From: JAAZBA01 sp964461815
GTDB taxonomy: Bacteria; Bacillota; Clostridia; Oscillospirales; QAMX01
DNA length: 48,741 bases
NCBI GenBank assembly: GCA_964461815.1
Contig: CAYWVF010000021.1
Location: forward strand, 1-48,741
Reading direction: 5' to 3'
Below the pieces are notes generated by a model. That model was not told where the DNA came from, ran no database searches, and was given only the letters and a program-made list of their open reading frames with translations. The position numbers and the translations under genes were made by a program. Shown one piece after another: positions 8,100-17,263 of this stretch. Every line of letters starts with the position of its first letter. Within the stretch, counting starts at the first letter, position 1.

Positions 8100-8507
8100 A
8101 TGATGGCATTGTCCTGGACTCACAAGGAGTGGGAAAAGCATATGCGAAAATGTGCGCTGGAGATAGGAGTACCGGATTCGTACAGGACGGCGATAATGTT
8201 TTTGTCACGAAATCCGGGAGCGAACCAGAAGATGATGGCTGAGTTTGCCAACAAGACTACAGCAGCTATAAATCAGACAGTAAAGGAAATGCAGTTGAAC
8301 GGCTACATACGAAAAGAGACGGACGAAAACGATCAGCGGTATACAAAGCTTTTTCTTACGGAAAAAGGGATGGAGAAGGCAGAGCTGCTGAGAGCACGAC
8401 TTCGAAAATCGGATGATCTTATCACGTCCGCAATAACGGAGGAAAGAGAGCAGGAAATGATAGAGATGCTCAATATGTTATGTAATGTTATACGGAGGGA
8501 CCTGTAA
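8100..8507 (+). CDS. MarR-family transcriptional regulator
   Basis: A winged-helix regulator of the MarR family, usually a dimeric repressor released by small ligands. The reading frame opens upstream at a GTG at 7983, but that lies inside a terminator and before the promoter, so I place the start at the ATG at 8100 (an ATG-ATG pair, weak AGAAG ribosome site), giving 135 residues, normal for MarR. Seen: recognition helix region NQKMMAEFANKTTAAINQTVKEMQ and wing NGYIRKETDENDQRYTKLFLTEKG with its conserved Asp-Arg. Its stop codon abuts the ATG of the first ABC gene (TAAATG), so it is cotranscribed and translationally coupled with the exporter it probably controls. The exact start is the uncertain point. 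Confidence 0.85.
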   Translation: MMALSWTHKEWEKHMRKCALEIGVPDSYRTAIMFLSRNPGANQKMMAEFANKTTAAINQTVKEMQLNGYIRKETDENDQRYTKLFLTEKGMEKAELLRARLRKSDDLITSAITEEREQEMIEMLNMLCNVIRRDL

Positions 8508-10238
8508 ATGCTGAAATACCTGAAAAAATATTGGGTCTTTTGCCTGATAGCGCCGCTGTTTATGGTGGGCGAGGTCGCAATGGATCTTATCCAACCGGAT
8601 ATGATGGGAGATATCGTAGACAACGGCGTATTGAAGAACGACTTTGAGCTTATTCTCAGAGTCGGTGTAAAGATGATATTGTTTGTAATGCTTGGCGGCT
8701 GCTGCGGCATATTGTGCGGCGTATTTGCAAACCTTGCAGCACAGCAATTCGGAAATGACCTTAGAAAAGACGTATTTGCAAAAATAATGAGTCTTTCGTT
8801 CCAGCAAACGGATAAAATATCTACCGGTTCATTGGTAACAAGACTTACAAACGACGTTACCCAGATACAGAACATGGTAATGATGCTTATACGCGGCTTT
8901 GTACGAAATCTTGTAATGTTTGTCGGCGGCATATTTATGCTTTATAGGCAATCTCCGAGGTTTGCGTTCATAGCATTTTGCGGACTGCCGTTTATAGTAT
9001 TTTTTGTAACGTTCTTTCTCAAAAAAGCATCACCGATGTTTGCTGTGGTACAGAAAAAGCTTGACGGAATAAACAATGTTATGCAGGAGGATGTAGCGGG
9101 AGCACGTGTCGTAAAGGCTTATGTAAAAGAAAAGCATGAGCTCGAAAGATTTGATGCTGCGAATGCGGAGCTTTGCGATACTAATCTTCGTGTCCAGACG
9201 ATGCTTGCGTTTATGGGTCCATGCATGAATATCGTGCTCAATGTATGTATCATAGTCGTAATACTTGTAGGCGGCTTTGCTGTACAGGGTGGAGGCGATA
9301 TGACTCCGGGTCGTATTATGGCGGCTATCACTTACCTGTCACAGATACTTCACGGTATTGTATTTATGGCTAGCATATTCCAAACCTTTACGAGAGCAAA
9401 AGCGTCGATCGAAAGAATAAATGAGATATTCGAAAACGAGGAAGTACTGCTGAACGGAAGCTTCAACGGCGAGACAGAGCAGAAGGGCAGAGTTGAATTT
9501 AAGAACGTAAGCTTTGCATATCCTAATACCTCAGGTCAGAACGTACTTGAAAATGTATCATTTACCGTTGAGCCGGGTGAAACACTTGCGATAATCGGTG
9601 CGACAGGCAGCGGTAAATCATCTCTTGTCAATTTGATACCGAGATTTTATGATGTTGACGAGGGTGAGATACTTGTTGACGGTGTGAATGTTAAGAAATA
9701 TGATCTTAAGAAGCTGAGAAACAAGATATCCATCGTGCTTCAGCGTGCGGAGCTTTATTCAAGACCTATCGAGGCAAATATAAGATGGGGTAAACCGAAC
9801 GCTACGCCGTGGGAAATAAAGAAAGCTGCCGAAATAGCACAGGCGGATGACTTTATTTGCGGTACCGAGTGGGGCTATCATACGCATGTATCGGAGGGCG
9901 GCCATTCGTTGTCTGGCGGTCAGAAGCAGAGAATATCAATATCCAGAGCTATAGTAAAGGAGCATGAGATACTTATATTCGATGATTCCACGAGTGCGCT
10001 CGATCTTAAAACGGAAGCAAAGCTTTATGAAGCACTTCGTAAGGAATGTCCGAATACTACAAAGATAATTATCGCACAGAGAATAGCATCTATTAAATCA
10101 GCCGACAGGATCGCAGTCATAGATAATGGCAGGATAGCATCCCTAGGTACGCATGATGAGTTGATGAATACATCCGATATATATCGTGATATCTACAGAT
10201 CACAGCTCAAGGAAGGCGGTGTTGAAAATGCAAAATGA
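8508..10238 (+). CDS. ABC exporter half-transporter, degenerate-ATPase partner
   Basis: A 576-residue fusion of a six-helix membrane domain and an ATPase domain, of the multidrug/lipid exporter type. In the ATPase: Walker A GATGSGKSS near residue 364, a canonical signature LSGGQ near 468, Walker B ILIFDD near 490 and an AQR H-loop near 523. The residue after the Walker B Asp is Asp instead of the catalytic Glu, and the H-loop His is Gln. Those changes are typical of the non-hydrolysing site of a heterodimeric exporter. The second half, with a complementary changed signature, overlaps the end of this gene. The MarR gene upstream suggests induction by an exported compound. The substrate is unknown; multidrug export is the usual guess. 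Confidence 0.93.
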   Translation: MLKYLKKYWVFCLIAPLFMVGEVAMDLIQPDMMGDIVDNGVLKNDFELILRVGVKMILFVMLGGCCGILCGVFANLAAQQFGNDLRKDVFAKIMSLSFQQTDKISTGSLVTRLTNDVTQIQNMVMMLIRGFVRNLVMFVGGIFMLYRQSPRFAFIAFCGLPFIVFFVTFFLKKASPMFAVVQKKLDGINNVMQEDVAGARVVKAYVKEKHELERFDAANAELCDTNLRVQTMLAFMGPCMNIVLNVCIIVVILVGGFAVQGGGDMTPGRIMAAITYLSQILHGIVFMASIFQTFTRAKASIERINEIFENEEVLLNGSFNGETEQKGRVEFKNVSFAYPNTSGQNVLENVSFTVEPGETLAIIGATGSGKSSLVNLIPRFYDVDEGEILVDGVNVKKYDLKKLRNKISIVLQRAELYSRPIEANIRWGKPNATPWEIKKAAEIAQADDFICGTEWGYHTHVSEGGHSLSGGQKQRISISRAIVKEHEILIFDDSTSALDLKTEAKLYEALRKECPNTTKIIIAQRIASIKSADRIAVIDNGRIASLGTHDELMNTSDIYRDIYRSQLKEGGVENAK

Positions 10239-12144
10239 AGAAAAGAGAATGAATGAGCAGGAGCTTCCTAAGGGCTTTGAAAAACAGGGAAAGCAGCAGG
10301 ATGCAAAATATTATACGGCAGGTCAGAAGAACGGCGCACCGGGCGGTGCTCCCAGACCGGGACCCGGACCGGGTCGCAGAGGGCCGGGAATGGCACAGAT
10401 GATAGAAAAGCCGGCTGATGCAAAAAAGACCTTGTCAAGACTTCTGATATACTTTAAAAATGCGAAAAAGCTTCTCATAATGCTGATGTTTTCTGTTATT
10501 ATGGTAACATTGACGTCATTGCTTGCACCTGCATTACAGGGTGAAGCCATAGACAACATCGATAATGCACAGTGGGACAGCTTATATACATGCATAATAT
10601 TCCTTGCGATAGTTTATGCAATTAATATCGTATTCGGTCTGACGCAGTCACTGTTTGCAGCGAGACTGAGCCAGAGCATAGTCAAGCTGATGAGACATGA
10701 TCTGTTTAAAAAGATCGATTATCTGTCGATAAAGTACCTCGATACGCACTCGAACGGTGATATAATGAGCCGAATGACAAACGATGTCGAAAACGTATCT
10801 AATACGATATCACAGAGCTTGGGCTCACTTATTTCAGGTGTGCTCACAATTATAGGTACTATAGCGATCATGTTTTATTACTGTTGGCAGCTGACGCTTA
10901 TCACACTTGTCACGGTCATTTTGACAGTTATAGTGACTAAGAAGATGTCAACTGTAATGAGAAGAGTATATCGCAAGCGTTCGGAGATATTGGGAAACCT
11001 CAACGGACATTCGGAGGAAATGATAACAGGATATAAATCCATAGTTGCATACAATAAGCAGCAGGATGTTATGGATGAATTCAATAAGACCTCCGATGAG
11101 CTTACAAAGGTAAGTATAAAGGCTGAGATCCTGGGCGGTTCTATGGGCCCGATAATGAATTGTATTTCAAATATAAGCTTTGTTATCGTTGCCGCATTCG
11201 GCGGATACTTCGCATACCTCGGTTGGATATCCATTGGTACGATATCTGCATTCGTTATTTACGCAAAGCAGTTTTCACGTCCTATAAATGAGATCGCACA
11301 GCTGTACGGATCTATACAGACCGCTATTGCAGGCGCTGAGCGTGTGTTTGCACTCATGGATCAGCCTGATGAGGATAACAGCGGTACAAAGGATATGGAT
11401 AATGTAAAGGGTGAGATATCATTCCGTAATGTCAATTTCTCATATATAAAGGAAAAGCAGGTACTGTATGATTTCAATCTGGATGTGAAGCCAGGACAGC
11501 AGATCGCTCTCGTAGGTGCGACCGGCAGCGGCAAGACTACGGTTGTAAATCTGCTTATGAGATTCTATCCCGTTGATTCCGGTGAGATACTTATTGACGG
11601 AGTAAATATACAGGATATCAAGCGAGATGAGCTGAGACATAATATTGCGATAGTTTTGCAGGATACAGTATTATTCTCCGACACTATTGAGAACAATATC
11701 AAGTATTCCAATCCGAATGCAACGGATGAGGAAATGATATATGCTGCGGATATGAGTAATTCGAAATACTTCATTGAGCATCTGCCGAAGAAGTATAGGA
11801 CTTTCCTCAAGCAGGCAGGCTCGGGCTTATCACAGGGTCAGAGGCAGCTGCTCGCCATAGCACGTGCAGTGCTTGCAGATCCGAAGATACTTATCCTTGA
11901 TGAAGCTACATCATCTGTCGATACACGTACAGAGAAAAACATACAGGATGCTATGGTAAAGCTCATGAAGAATCGCACAAGCCTTATCATTGCACACCGC
12001 TTATCTACGATACGTGATTCCGACAAGATAGTTGTAATGGATAACGGCAGAGTCGTGGAAATAGGCAATCACGATGAGCTTCTCGCTCAGAAGGGTAGAT
12101 ATTATACTCTTTATATGACACAGTTTGCCGGAAATAAGACATAA
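10228..12144 (+). CDS. ABC exporter half-transporter, hydrolytic partner
   Basis: A 638-residue membrane-plus-ATPase protein, partner of the preceding gene. The start is taken as the ATG at 10228, overlapping the previous stop by 11 bases with AAGGAAGG upstream; an in-frame ATG at 10249 is an alternative. An N-terminal tail of about 55 residues contains a Gly/Pro-rich stretch (GGAPRPGPGPGRRGPG) before the first membrane helix, unusual but seen in such partners. ATPase motifs: Walker A GATGSGKTT near 429, signature LSQGQ near 534 (non-canonical), Walker B ILILDEATS with the catalytic Glu, and H-loop AHR. This is the complement of the first subunit, so one good and one degenerate ATP site result. 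A terminator follows. Confidence 0.93.
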   Translation: MQNEEKRMNEQELPKGFEKQGKQQDAKYYTAGQKNGAPGGAPRPGPGPGRRGPGMAQMIEKPADAKKTLSRLLIYFKNAKKLLIMLMFSVIMVTLTSLLAPALQGEAIDNIDNAQWDSLYTCIIFLAIVYAINIVFGLTQSLFAARLSQSIVKLMRHDLFKKIDYLSIKYLDTHSNGDIMSRMTNDVENVSNTISQSLGSLISGVLTIIGTIAIMFYYCWQLTLITLVTVILTVIVTKKMSTVMRRVYRKRSEILGNLNGHSEEMITGYKSIVAYNKQQDVMDEFNKTSDELTKVSIKAEILGGSMGPIMNCISNISFVIVAAFGGYFAYLGWISIGTISAFVIYAKQFSRPINEIAQLYGSIQTAIAGAERVFALMDQPDEDNSGTKDMDNVKGEISFRNVNFSYIKEKQVLYDFNLDVKPGQQIALVGATGSGKTTVVNLLMRFYPVDSGEILIDGVNIQDIKRDELRHNIAIVLQDTVLFSDTIENNIKYSNPNATDEEMIYAADMSNSKYFIEHLPKKYRTFLKQAGSGLSQGQRQLLAIARAVLADPKILILDEATSSVDTRTEKNIQDAMVKLMKNRTSLIIAHRLSTIRDSDKIVVMDNGRVVEIGNHDELLAQKGRYYTLYMTQFAGNKT

Positions 12145-12164
12145 GATCAAGCTATAAAGATAAG

Positions 12165-12224
12165 AAAAGCACCCCGTTTACCGATACAGGAACGAAGCCT
12201 GTACGGTAAATAGGGTGCTTTTTT
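12165..12224 (+). terminator. Intrinsic terminator of the exporter operon
   Basis: A long hairpin with paired blocks AAAGCACCC/GGGTGCTTT outside, TTTACCG/CGGTAAA in the middle and TACAGG/CCTGTA at the tip, followed by a run of six T. Its complement may also stop the converging deacetylase transcript. Confidence 0.85.
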
Positions 12225-12240
12225 AGTCGTGTGTTTTCCT

Positions 12241-13710
12241 TTATTGATTATTGTATTTCTCCGGTCTTACGCTGTCGATTATAGCTTCCGTGTCAAGCAT
12301 CTCGGCCAGACGCCAGCCACGTAGCGAGATACCGTCTATATTTCGACGTGTTTGGAGTATGTTGTCGCTATAGTATTTTAAATATGGTATCTGACTCACA
12401 CCAAAGAAAAACTTATAGCCACGTGATTTCATATACTCAAACTTAGCATCATTCTGACCGATAATTTCACCGTAGGGGTAGAAGTAGAGATCAGTCTCTC
12501 CGACGATGGAGCCTACCTCATTGATCCATCTGTCAACGTCGTTTTTCATGTACTCAAGAGACTTCTTCTCGTAGTGGTTATGACCGTAGCTGTGACATGC
12601 AAACAGCCAGCCTGTCTCCTTGAGCCTGTCGGCAACAGCCTTTACGGTCGCAAAATCCTCCTCGTATGTATCACTGTCGAGAATATCCGTAGCATATCCG
12701 AGTGTGCCTTCATAGCCGTTGAGACCGATTACACCTTTAATGCCACCGTAGGAAAAGTCGGGGTTCTCATATACAAATTTGTCTGTGATAGGTACGATCT
12801 CATTGTCATCTGAATATGTACGATTGCCGTTTTCATCATCGGTGAAGGTGACGACATTGCCGCTTTCATCAAGTGCAAGCCCGTGAACCATACCGTTCTC
12901 ACGCATGTACTTCATAAAGTTATAATCGTCCATTGAGAGTATGACGGGCTTCTTACCCTCGGGAATGTGAAGCTCACGCTTGCTGACAGAGCCATCCTCA
13001 TTTGTAGTATACATAAGGTGCGGATCGATAAGGATATAATCACGCTCGTACAGCTGGTCTAAGACGGCTTTAAATTCGGGGACTGTAGCCATGTAGCTGT
13101 CAAGTCCTGCCTCGGAGTAATCACCGTCAAATGCAAGCTCGGGGTAAGCTATTAGTGGATGGAAAAAGATGTGCTCGACAGTACCCTCAAAAACATAGGT
13201 GTTTTGATAATCCAAACACATGCTGTAAAGCTTTGTAAGCCTTTCATCGTCAGGGAAAAACTCCATGAGAGGCTCAAGCAGCGCCTGACCGCCGGCATAA
13301 TCGTATGCATAGATAAGACTGTCAAGCTGACTTAACGTTGACTCTTTATATAATGTAAGAACTTTGCTTCTAAGCTCTGACAGCTCAGCGGAATCGGGAT
13401 ATTCGGCAGACAGTCCATCGATCTCACCGATAGCGGCAGGGTATGCTTCGACCTCAATAAGAGTATCGATCTCATCAAGCTTTAACTGGTATGTATCGAC
13501 CTCCGGTTCGCCTTGATCTTCGTTCGAAGCACTGTCGTCAGGCTGTTCGTCGGTGATTATAACAGATTCACCCAGCGTTTGATCCAAATGTTCCGGCTTT
13601 TCATCGGTAACGGGATTTAAACGACCGAAAAAAAGTGATAAAATTCCCATAATGATCAAAAAAATGCCGAATATGCCAACAATAATAGGCAAAATATAAC
13701 GTCTTTTCAA
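12241..13710 (-). CDS. Membrane-anchored polysaccharide deacetylase family protein
   Basis: A 489-residue extracytoplasmic protein: one N-terminal membrane helix (about residues 6-29), an acidic Ser/Asp/Glu linker (45-75), a helical repeat-like segment (about 75-170), then a NodB-type deacetylase domain. Metal and catalytic motifs: SMDD near 259-262 (first motif, with the Asp pair), HSYGHNH near 373-379 (the His pair) and YFYPYG as the third motif. Such enzymes remove acetyl groups from peptidoglycan or other wall glycans. The start is a TTG with a strong AGGAGG eight bases upstream; no better ATG exists. About 95 residues sit between the first and second motifs, longer than in minimal NodB domains. 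Substrate unknown; it appears to be a single gene. Confidence 0.85.
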   Translation of the reverse strand: MKRRYILPIIVGIFGIFLIIMGILSLFFGRLNPVTDEKPEHLDQTLGESVIITDEQPDDSASNEDQGEPEVDTYQLKLDEIDTLIEVEAYPAAIGEIDGLSAEYPDSAELSELRSKVLTLYKESTLSQLDSLIYAYDYAGGQALLEPLMEFFPDDERLTKLYSMCLDYQNTYVFEGTVEHIFFHPLIAYPELAFDGDYSEAGLDSYMATVPEFKAVLDQLYERDYILIDPHLMYTTNEDGSVSKRELHIPEGKKPVILSMDDYNFMKYMRENGMVHGLALDESGNVVTFTDDENGNRTYSDDNEIVPITDKFVYENPDFSYGGIKGVIGLNGYEGTLGYATDILDSDTYEEDFATVKAVADRLKETGWLFACHSYGHNHYEKKSLEYMKNDVDRWINEVGSIVGETDLYFYPYGEIIGQNDAKFEYMKSRGYKFFFGVSQIPYLKYYSDNILQTRRNIDGISLRGWRLAEMLDTEAIIDSVRPEKYNNQ

Positions 13711-13909
13711 CTGACAGCCCTCCTGTATAATAGATTGGTGCTTTTGATATTATTATATGTGTTTGATTTCCAAAAAGCAATAACAAAATGGATTTAAACG
13801 CAGTTGTTACCAAAATGTAAAATACCCGGGGTAAAGGTACTTGCTGACGGAATATTTTTACGTGATCAATCATATGCATTAATATCAAATGCACGAGAGG
13901 AGCTAAAAA

Positions 13910-14548
13910 ATGGATGCAAAAAATGAATTGAGGTTGTCGGGAACGGTATTTGAAAAGCCGGTATTGTCACATGTAGCCGGACCTTACGCAATATACTCAC
14001 TAAAGCTTTGCGTCGAACGTCTGTCGGGGAATTGTGATCTTCTGAATGTACTTGCGCCGGAGCATATACTGAGATCGGCGTGTGTCGGCGAGGGTGACGA
14101 GATAGAGATCACAGGTCAGCTGAGGTCGTTCAATGACAGATCGGCAGAGTGCAACAAATTGAAGATAAGTGCATATGCATTCGACATAAAGCCGCACAGT
14201 GGAATACATGAAAACTCGATAATACTCAACGGAAGTATATGTAAGACTCCTGTGTATCGACAAACGCCGTATGGCAGAGAGATATGCGATATAATGCTTG
14301 CAGTACCTCGTCCCGGAAACTCGAGAAATCCGACAGATTATAGGAGATTCGATTATATTCCATGCATAATGTGGGGAAGCGTTGCGAGAATGTGCTCGAC
14401 AATGGAGCCGAAAACAAGACTCGGCATAGAGGGAAGACTTCAGAGTAGGCTGTACATAAAAAATGTTGACGGAGAAGCGCAGTCAAGGACTGCATACGAG
14501 GTGTCTGTATCACATGCCTGCGTTTATGAGAACGATCTTCGGGCTTAA
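13910..14548 (+). CDS. Single-stranded DNA-binding-like protein with two OB folds
   Basis: A 212-residue protein made of two OB-fold units. The first (about 5-75) begins ELRLSGTVFEKP and ends DEIEITGQLRSF; the second (about 100-205) begins SIILNGSICKTPVYRQTPYGREICDI and continues IPCIMWGSVARM and GIEGRLQSR, the strand order of bacterial SSB/PriB-type proteins. The second unit is closest to SSB (the polar YGRE-D-LAVPRP and W-G-ARM blocks). There is no acidic Ssb tail, so it is not the main replicative SSB. A good ribosome site (GAGGAG) precedes the ATG. Monocistronic, ended by a terminator shared with the convergent protease. A role in DNA repair or competence is a guess. Confidence 0.75.
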   Translation: MDAKNELRLSGTVFEKPVLSHVAGPYAIYSLKLCVERLSGNCDLLNVLAPEHILRSACVGEGDEIEITGQLRSFNDRSAECNKLKISAYAFDIKPHSGIHENSIILNGSICKTPVYRQTPYGREICDIMLAVPRPGNSRNPTDYRRFDYIPCIMWGSVARMCSTMEPKTRLGIEGRLQSRLYIKNVDGEAQSRTAYEVSVSHACVYENDLRA

Positions 14549-14554
14549 CAGAAC

Positions 14555-14583
14555 AAAACGGTATTCGAAATGAATACCGTTTT
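14555..14583. terminator. Bidirectional intrinsic terminator
   Basis: A perfect 12-base stem (arm AAAACGGTATTC, loop GAAAT) with A-rich and T-rich flanks, lying between the convergent SSB-like and M50 protease genes, so it can serve both strands. Confidence 0.85.
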
Positions 14584-14607
14584 AATTTATATAATAATGT
14601 ATGGCTT

Positions 14608-15741
14608 TTACATACAGGCTGCCTTATCCGCAATATCGATAAGCTCACGCTCTGCCTCGATATCGCTTTGGTACGGATATGTAGCGGCACATTTTTCAAA
14701 AAGCTTCTTGAACTTTGATGCTTTATCACTGTTCCTTTCGGACAAAAGTGAAAGGGTATATTCCGTTCTGAGTACAGACGGATAATTCTTCATGGTCTTT
14801 ATGAATTTACGCTGAGCCTTGGTAAGATACGAGTCGAGCTTGTCGCTGCGGTTGCTTCCGATAAGCTCACAGTAAATGCGGTCACATATCATGAGGCTGC
14901 GATGTAAGCCCACGATACCTGAGTCTATCTCAAGCAAATGCTCCATAAGTGCATCGGCATCCTCAAAGCGATGTTGGTCAATGAGCCTTCCACATGCAAA
15001 TACACCAATGACAGAACACATACTGTTTTTCATGCTTTCATCACTCGGAACTGTGAACCATTCGTCGGGCATATCCTTTACACGTATGTTCTTTGACAAA
15101 AGCTCATTCACTTTCATTTGTATCCAAAATGAACGCATAGCCTCATTGCTTTTTGTGAGCGACAGAGCGTTGTATCCGTCGTTGTCAATAGTACCGAGTC
15201 GCATTGGAATGCCGTTTGTCAGAGCTACCGCAAAGCCTATAAGCGCTGTCGTAAGAAAAAATATGGGAAGAAGAGGGATCCGGCTGCATAGAAAATACAG
15301 GAGCATAAATACCACACAGGATATTATATTGAGCAGTGAGCCGCCGAGATTATAGAGCACGATAGGCAGCTTGCCGTCAATAATTTCGGGAGGAGACATA
15401 AGACACTGACCTGCTGTACCGGCGATGGAAAGTCTTTTCATTTTGAGCTTACCGTTATCATTCAACCACATAAGGTTGCCGATCCTGAAGGATGAAAACT
15501 TATATCCCGAGAGCTTGCCGAATACGAGATGACCGGCTTCGTGTATGACAAGCTGTAAAAATATGCTTAAATATATACCTGCAAGCAGCAGGATCAGCGA
15601 TATGATGTCCTGACCGACAGACGTATTTTCATCGGATATCGTGCTGAGGGATTTCCCCATAAGCACTCCGCAAATACCACCTATCAATATCATCAATATG
15701 AATACGGCACATTGCCGCCATGAAAATTTTTTCTTACTCAT
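14608..15741 (-). CDS. M50-family membrane zinc metalloprotease
   Basis: A 377-residue membrane protein of the site-2-protease (M50) family. The start is taken as the ATG at 15741, with GAGGGTGG upstream; an in-frame ATG six codons earlier lacks a ribosome site. Seen: two N-terminal membrane helices, the second carrying the zinc motif HEAGH at residues 67-71; further hydrophobic segments near 125-185; and IDNDGYNAL as the probable third zinc ligand region (DG motif). The C-terminal 170 residues are soluble and helical, resembling tetratricopeptide-like repeats (FEDADALMEHLLEID and similar). No PDZ domain is seen, unlike RseP. Its substrate is unknown; similar proteins occur widely in clostridia. 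Confidence 0.82.
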   Translation of the reverse strand: MSKKKFSWRQCAVFILMILIGGICGVLMGKSLSTISDENTSVGQDIISLILLLAGIYLSIFLQLVIHEAGHLVFGKLSGYKFSSFRIGNLMWLNDNGKLKMKRLSIAGTAGQCLMSPPEIIDGKLPIVLYNLGGSLLNIISCVVFMLLYFLCSRIPLLPIFFLTTALIGFAVALTNGIPMRLGTIDNDGYNALSLTKSNEAMRSFWIQMKVNELLSKNIRVKDMPDEWFTVPSDESMKNSMCSVIGVFACGRLIDQHRFEDADALMEHLLEIDSGIVGLHRSLMICDRIYCELIGSNRSDKLDSYLTKAQRKFIKTMKNYPSVLRTEYTLSLLSERNSDKASKFKKLFEKCAATYPYQSDIEAERELIDIADKAACM

Positions 15742-15830
15742 TATGCCACCCTCTGTCATCTTTTATAAAATAATTATATCACCGCAGCTCATATTTTACA
15801 ATATGAATTGAGCAAATTAAAAAAGAACGA

Positions 15831-15859
15831 TTGACAAAATGCTTGTAAGATGATAAAGT
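15831..15859 (+). promoter_or_regulatory. Promoter of the paaK-ACT operon
   Basis: TTGACA and TAAAGT separated by 17 bases, with TGA directly before the -10 (extended). The start codon lies about 70 bases downstream. Confidence 0.6.
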
Positions 15860-15929
15860 TAAAATGTATAATTATTAAATATGCCGTATTTATATGGTAC
15901 GCAATCAAATAAACCAAAGGAGACAATTT

Positions 15930-17231
15930 ATGGAACGCTACTACCAACCAGAGATCGAAACAGCCGATCGTGAACAGATAAAGGCATGGCAGGATGAACG
16001 CCTTGTCAAGCAGGTCAAGCATATTTGGGATAATGTGCCGTATTATCGCAAGAAAATGGAAGCAAAGGGTCTTACGCCTGATGATATCAAGTCTACGGAT
16101 GATCTTCATAAGCTGCCATTCGTTACTAAAGCAGACCTTCGAGAGGCTTATCCCTACGGACTGCTTGCAATGCCTTTAAAGGATTGCGTTAGAATACAGT
16201 CAACATCCGGTACAACAGGCAAGAGAGTAGTTGCATTTTATACACAGCATGATATTGACCTGTGGGAGGATTGCTGTGCACGAGCTATCACGGCAGCAGG
16301 TGGAACGAATGAGGATGTTTGTCAGATATCCTACGGCTATGGTTTGTTTACAGGCGGTCCGGGTCTCAACGGCGGTTCACATAAGGTAGGATGTCTTACA
16401 GTACCTACATCCTCAGGCAATACAGAGCGCCAGGTAATGTTTATTCAGGATCTTCAAACTACGATACTGTGCTGCACACCGTCGTATGCTGCATATCTCG
16501 GTGAATATATGAAGGAGATGGGTCTCACACCGGATCAAATACCGATAAAGGCCGGTATTTTCGGAGCTGAGGCATGGAGCGAGGAAATGCGCAGCGATAT
16601 ACAAAATACGCTCGGCATCAAGGCATATGATATCTACGGTCTGACAGAGCTGTCGGGTCCGGGTGTTGCATTTGAGTGTTCGGCTCAATCCGGTATGCAT
16701 ATAAATGAGGATCATTTTATTGCGGAGATCATAGACCCTGAGACGGAAGAGGTGCTTCCGGCAGGTTCAAAGGGTGAGCTCGTTTTCACATCGATCACTA
16801 AGGAGGCATTCCCACTCCTGAGATACCGTACACGTGATATTTGTACGCTCTCGTACGAGCCGTGCTCATGTGGACGTACACATGTGAAGATGTCCAAGCC
16901 TATGGGTCGTTCCGATGATATGCTTATCATCAGAGGTGTTAATGTATTCCCGTCACAGATCGAGACAGTCCTTCTCAACAACGGCTATGCCGCAAACTAT
17001 CAGATCATCGTTGATCGTGTTAAGAATACGGATACACTTGATGTTCATGTCGAAATGACACAGGAGATGTTTACAGATAATGTCGGTGAGATCGAAAAGC
17101 GTCAGAAGGTACTCGTTGACGGTCTGCGCTCTATGCTCGGCTTAGCGGCTAAGGTCACACTCGTAGCTCCGAAATCCATTACACGTTCTGAGGGCAAAGC
17201 AGTTCGTGTTATAGATAAGAGAAAAATATAA
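15930..17231 (+). CDS. paaK: Phenylacetate-CoA ligase family enzyme
   Basis: A 433-residue adenylate-forming ligase that activates an aryl acid such as phenylacetate with ATP and CoA. The ATG at 15930 is chosen for its AAAGGAG ribosome site; an in-frame ATG 12 codons earlier has none. Seen: the phosphate loop STSGTTGKRV near 92, the YGLTELSGPGV block, the hinge-region motif RTRDICTL, and the C-terminal GRSDDMLIIRGVNVFPSQIE block. The next gene is a double-ACT protein. The pair paaK-ACT is common in anaerobes near indolepyruvate ferredoxin oxidoreductase, where it links aromatic 2-oxo acid breakdown to ATP through acyl-CoA. No such oxidoreductase is in this window. Substrate range is inferred from the family. 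Confidence 0.9.
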   Translation: MERYYQPEIETADREQIKAWQDERLVKQVKHIWDNVPYYRKKMEAKGLTPDDIKSTDDLHKLPFVTKADLREAYPYGLLAMPLKDCVRIQSTSGTTGKRVVAFYTQHDIDLWEDCCARAITAAGGTNEDVCQISYGYGLFTGGPGLNGGSHKVGCLTVPTSSGNTERQVMFIQDLQTTILCCTPSYAAYLGEYMKEMGLTPDQIPIKAGIFGAEAWSEEMRSDIQNTLGIKAYDIYGLTELSGPGVAFECSAQSGMHINEDHFIAEIIDPETEEVLPAGSKGELVFTSITKEAFPLLRYRTRDICTLSYEPCSCGRTHVKMSKPMGRSDDMLIIRGVNVFPSQIETVLLNNGYAANYQIIVDRVKNTDTLDVHVEMTQEMFTDNVGEIEKRQKVLVDGLRSMLGLAAKVTLVAPKSITRSEGKAVRVIDKRKI

Positions 17232-17263
17232 ATTGTATTTTTGACAGATAAGGAGGAAAGACG

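Noticed and set aside
8060..8242. Small plus-strand frame starting beside a GGAGGG in the MarR leader
   Set aside because: Composition is that of a shifted frame of the MarR gene, and no family feature is visible.
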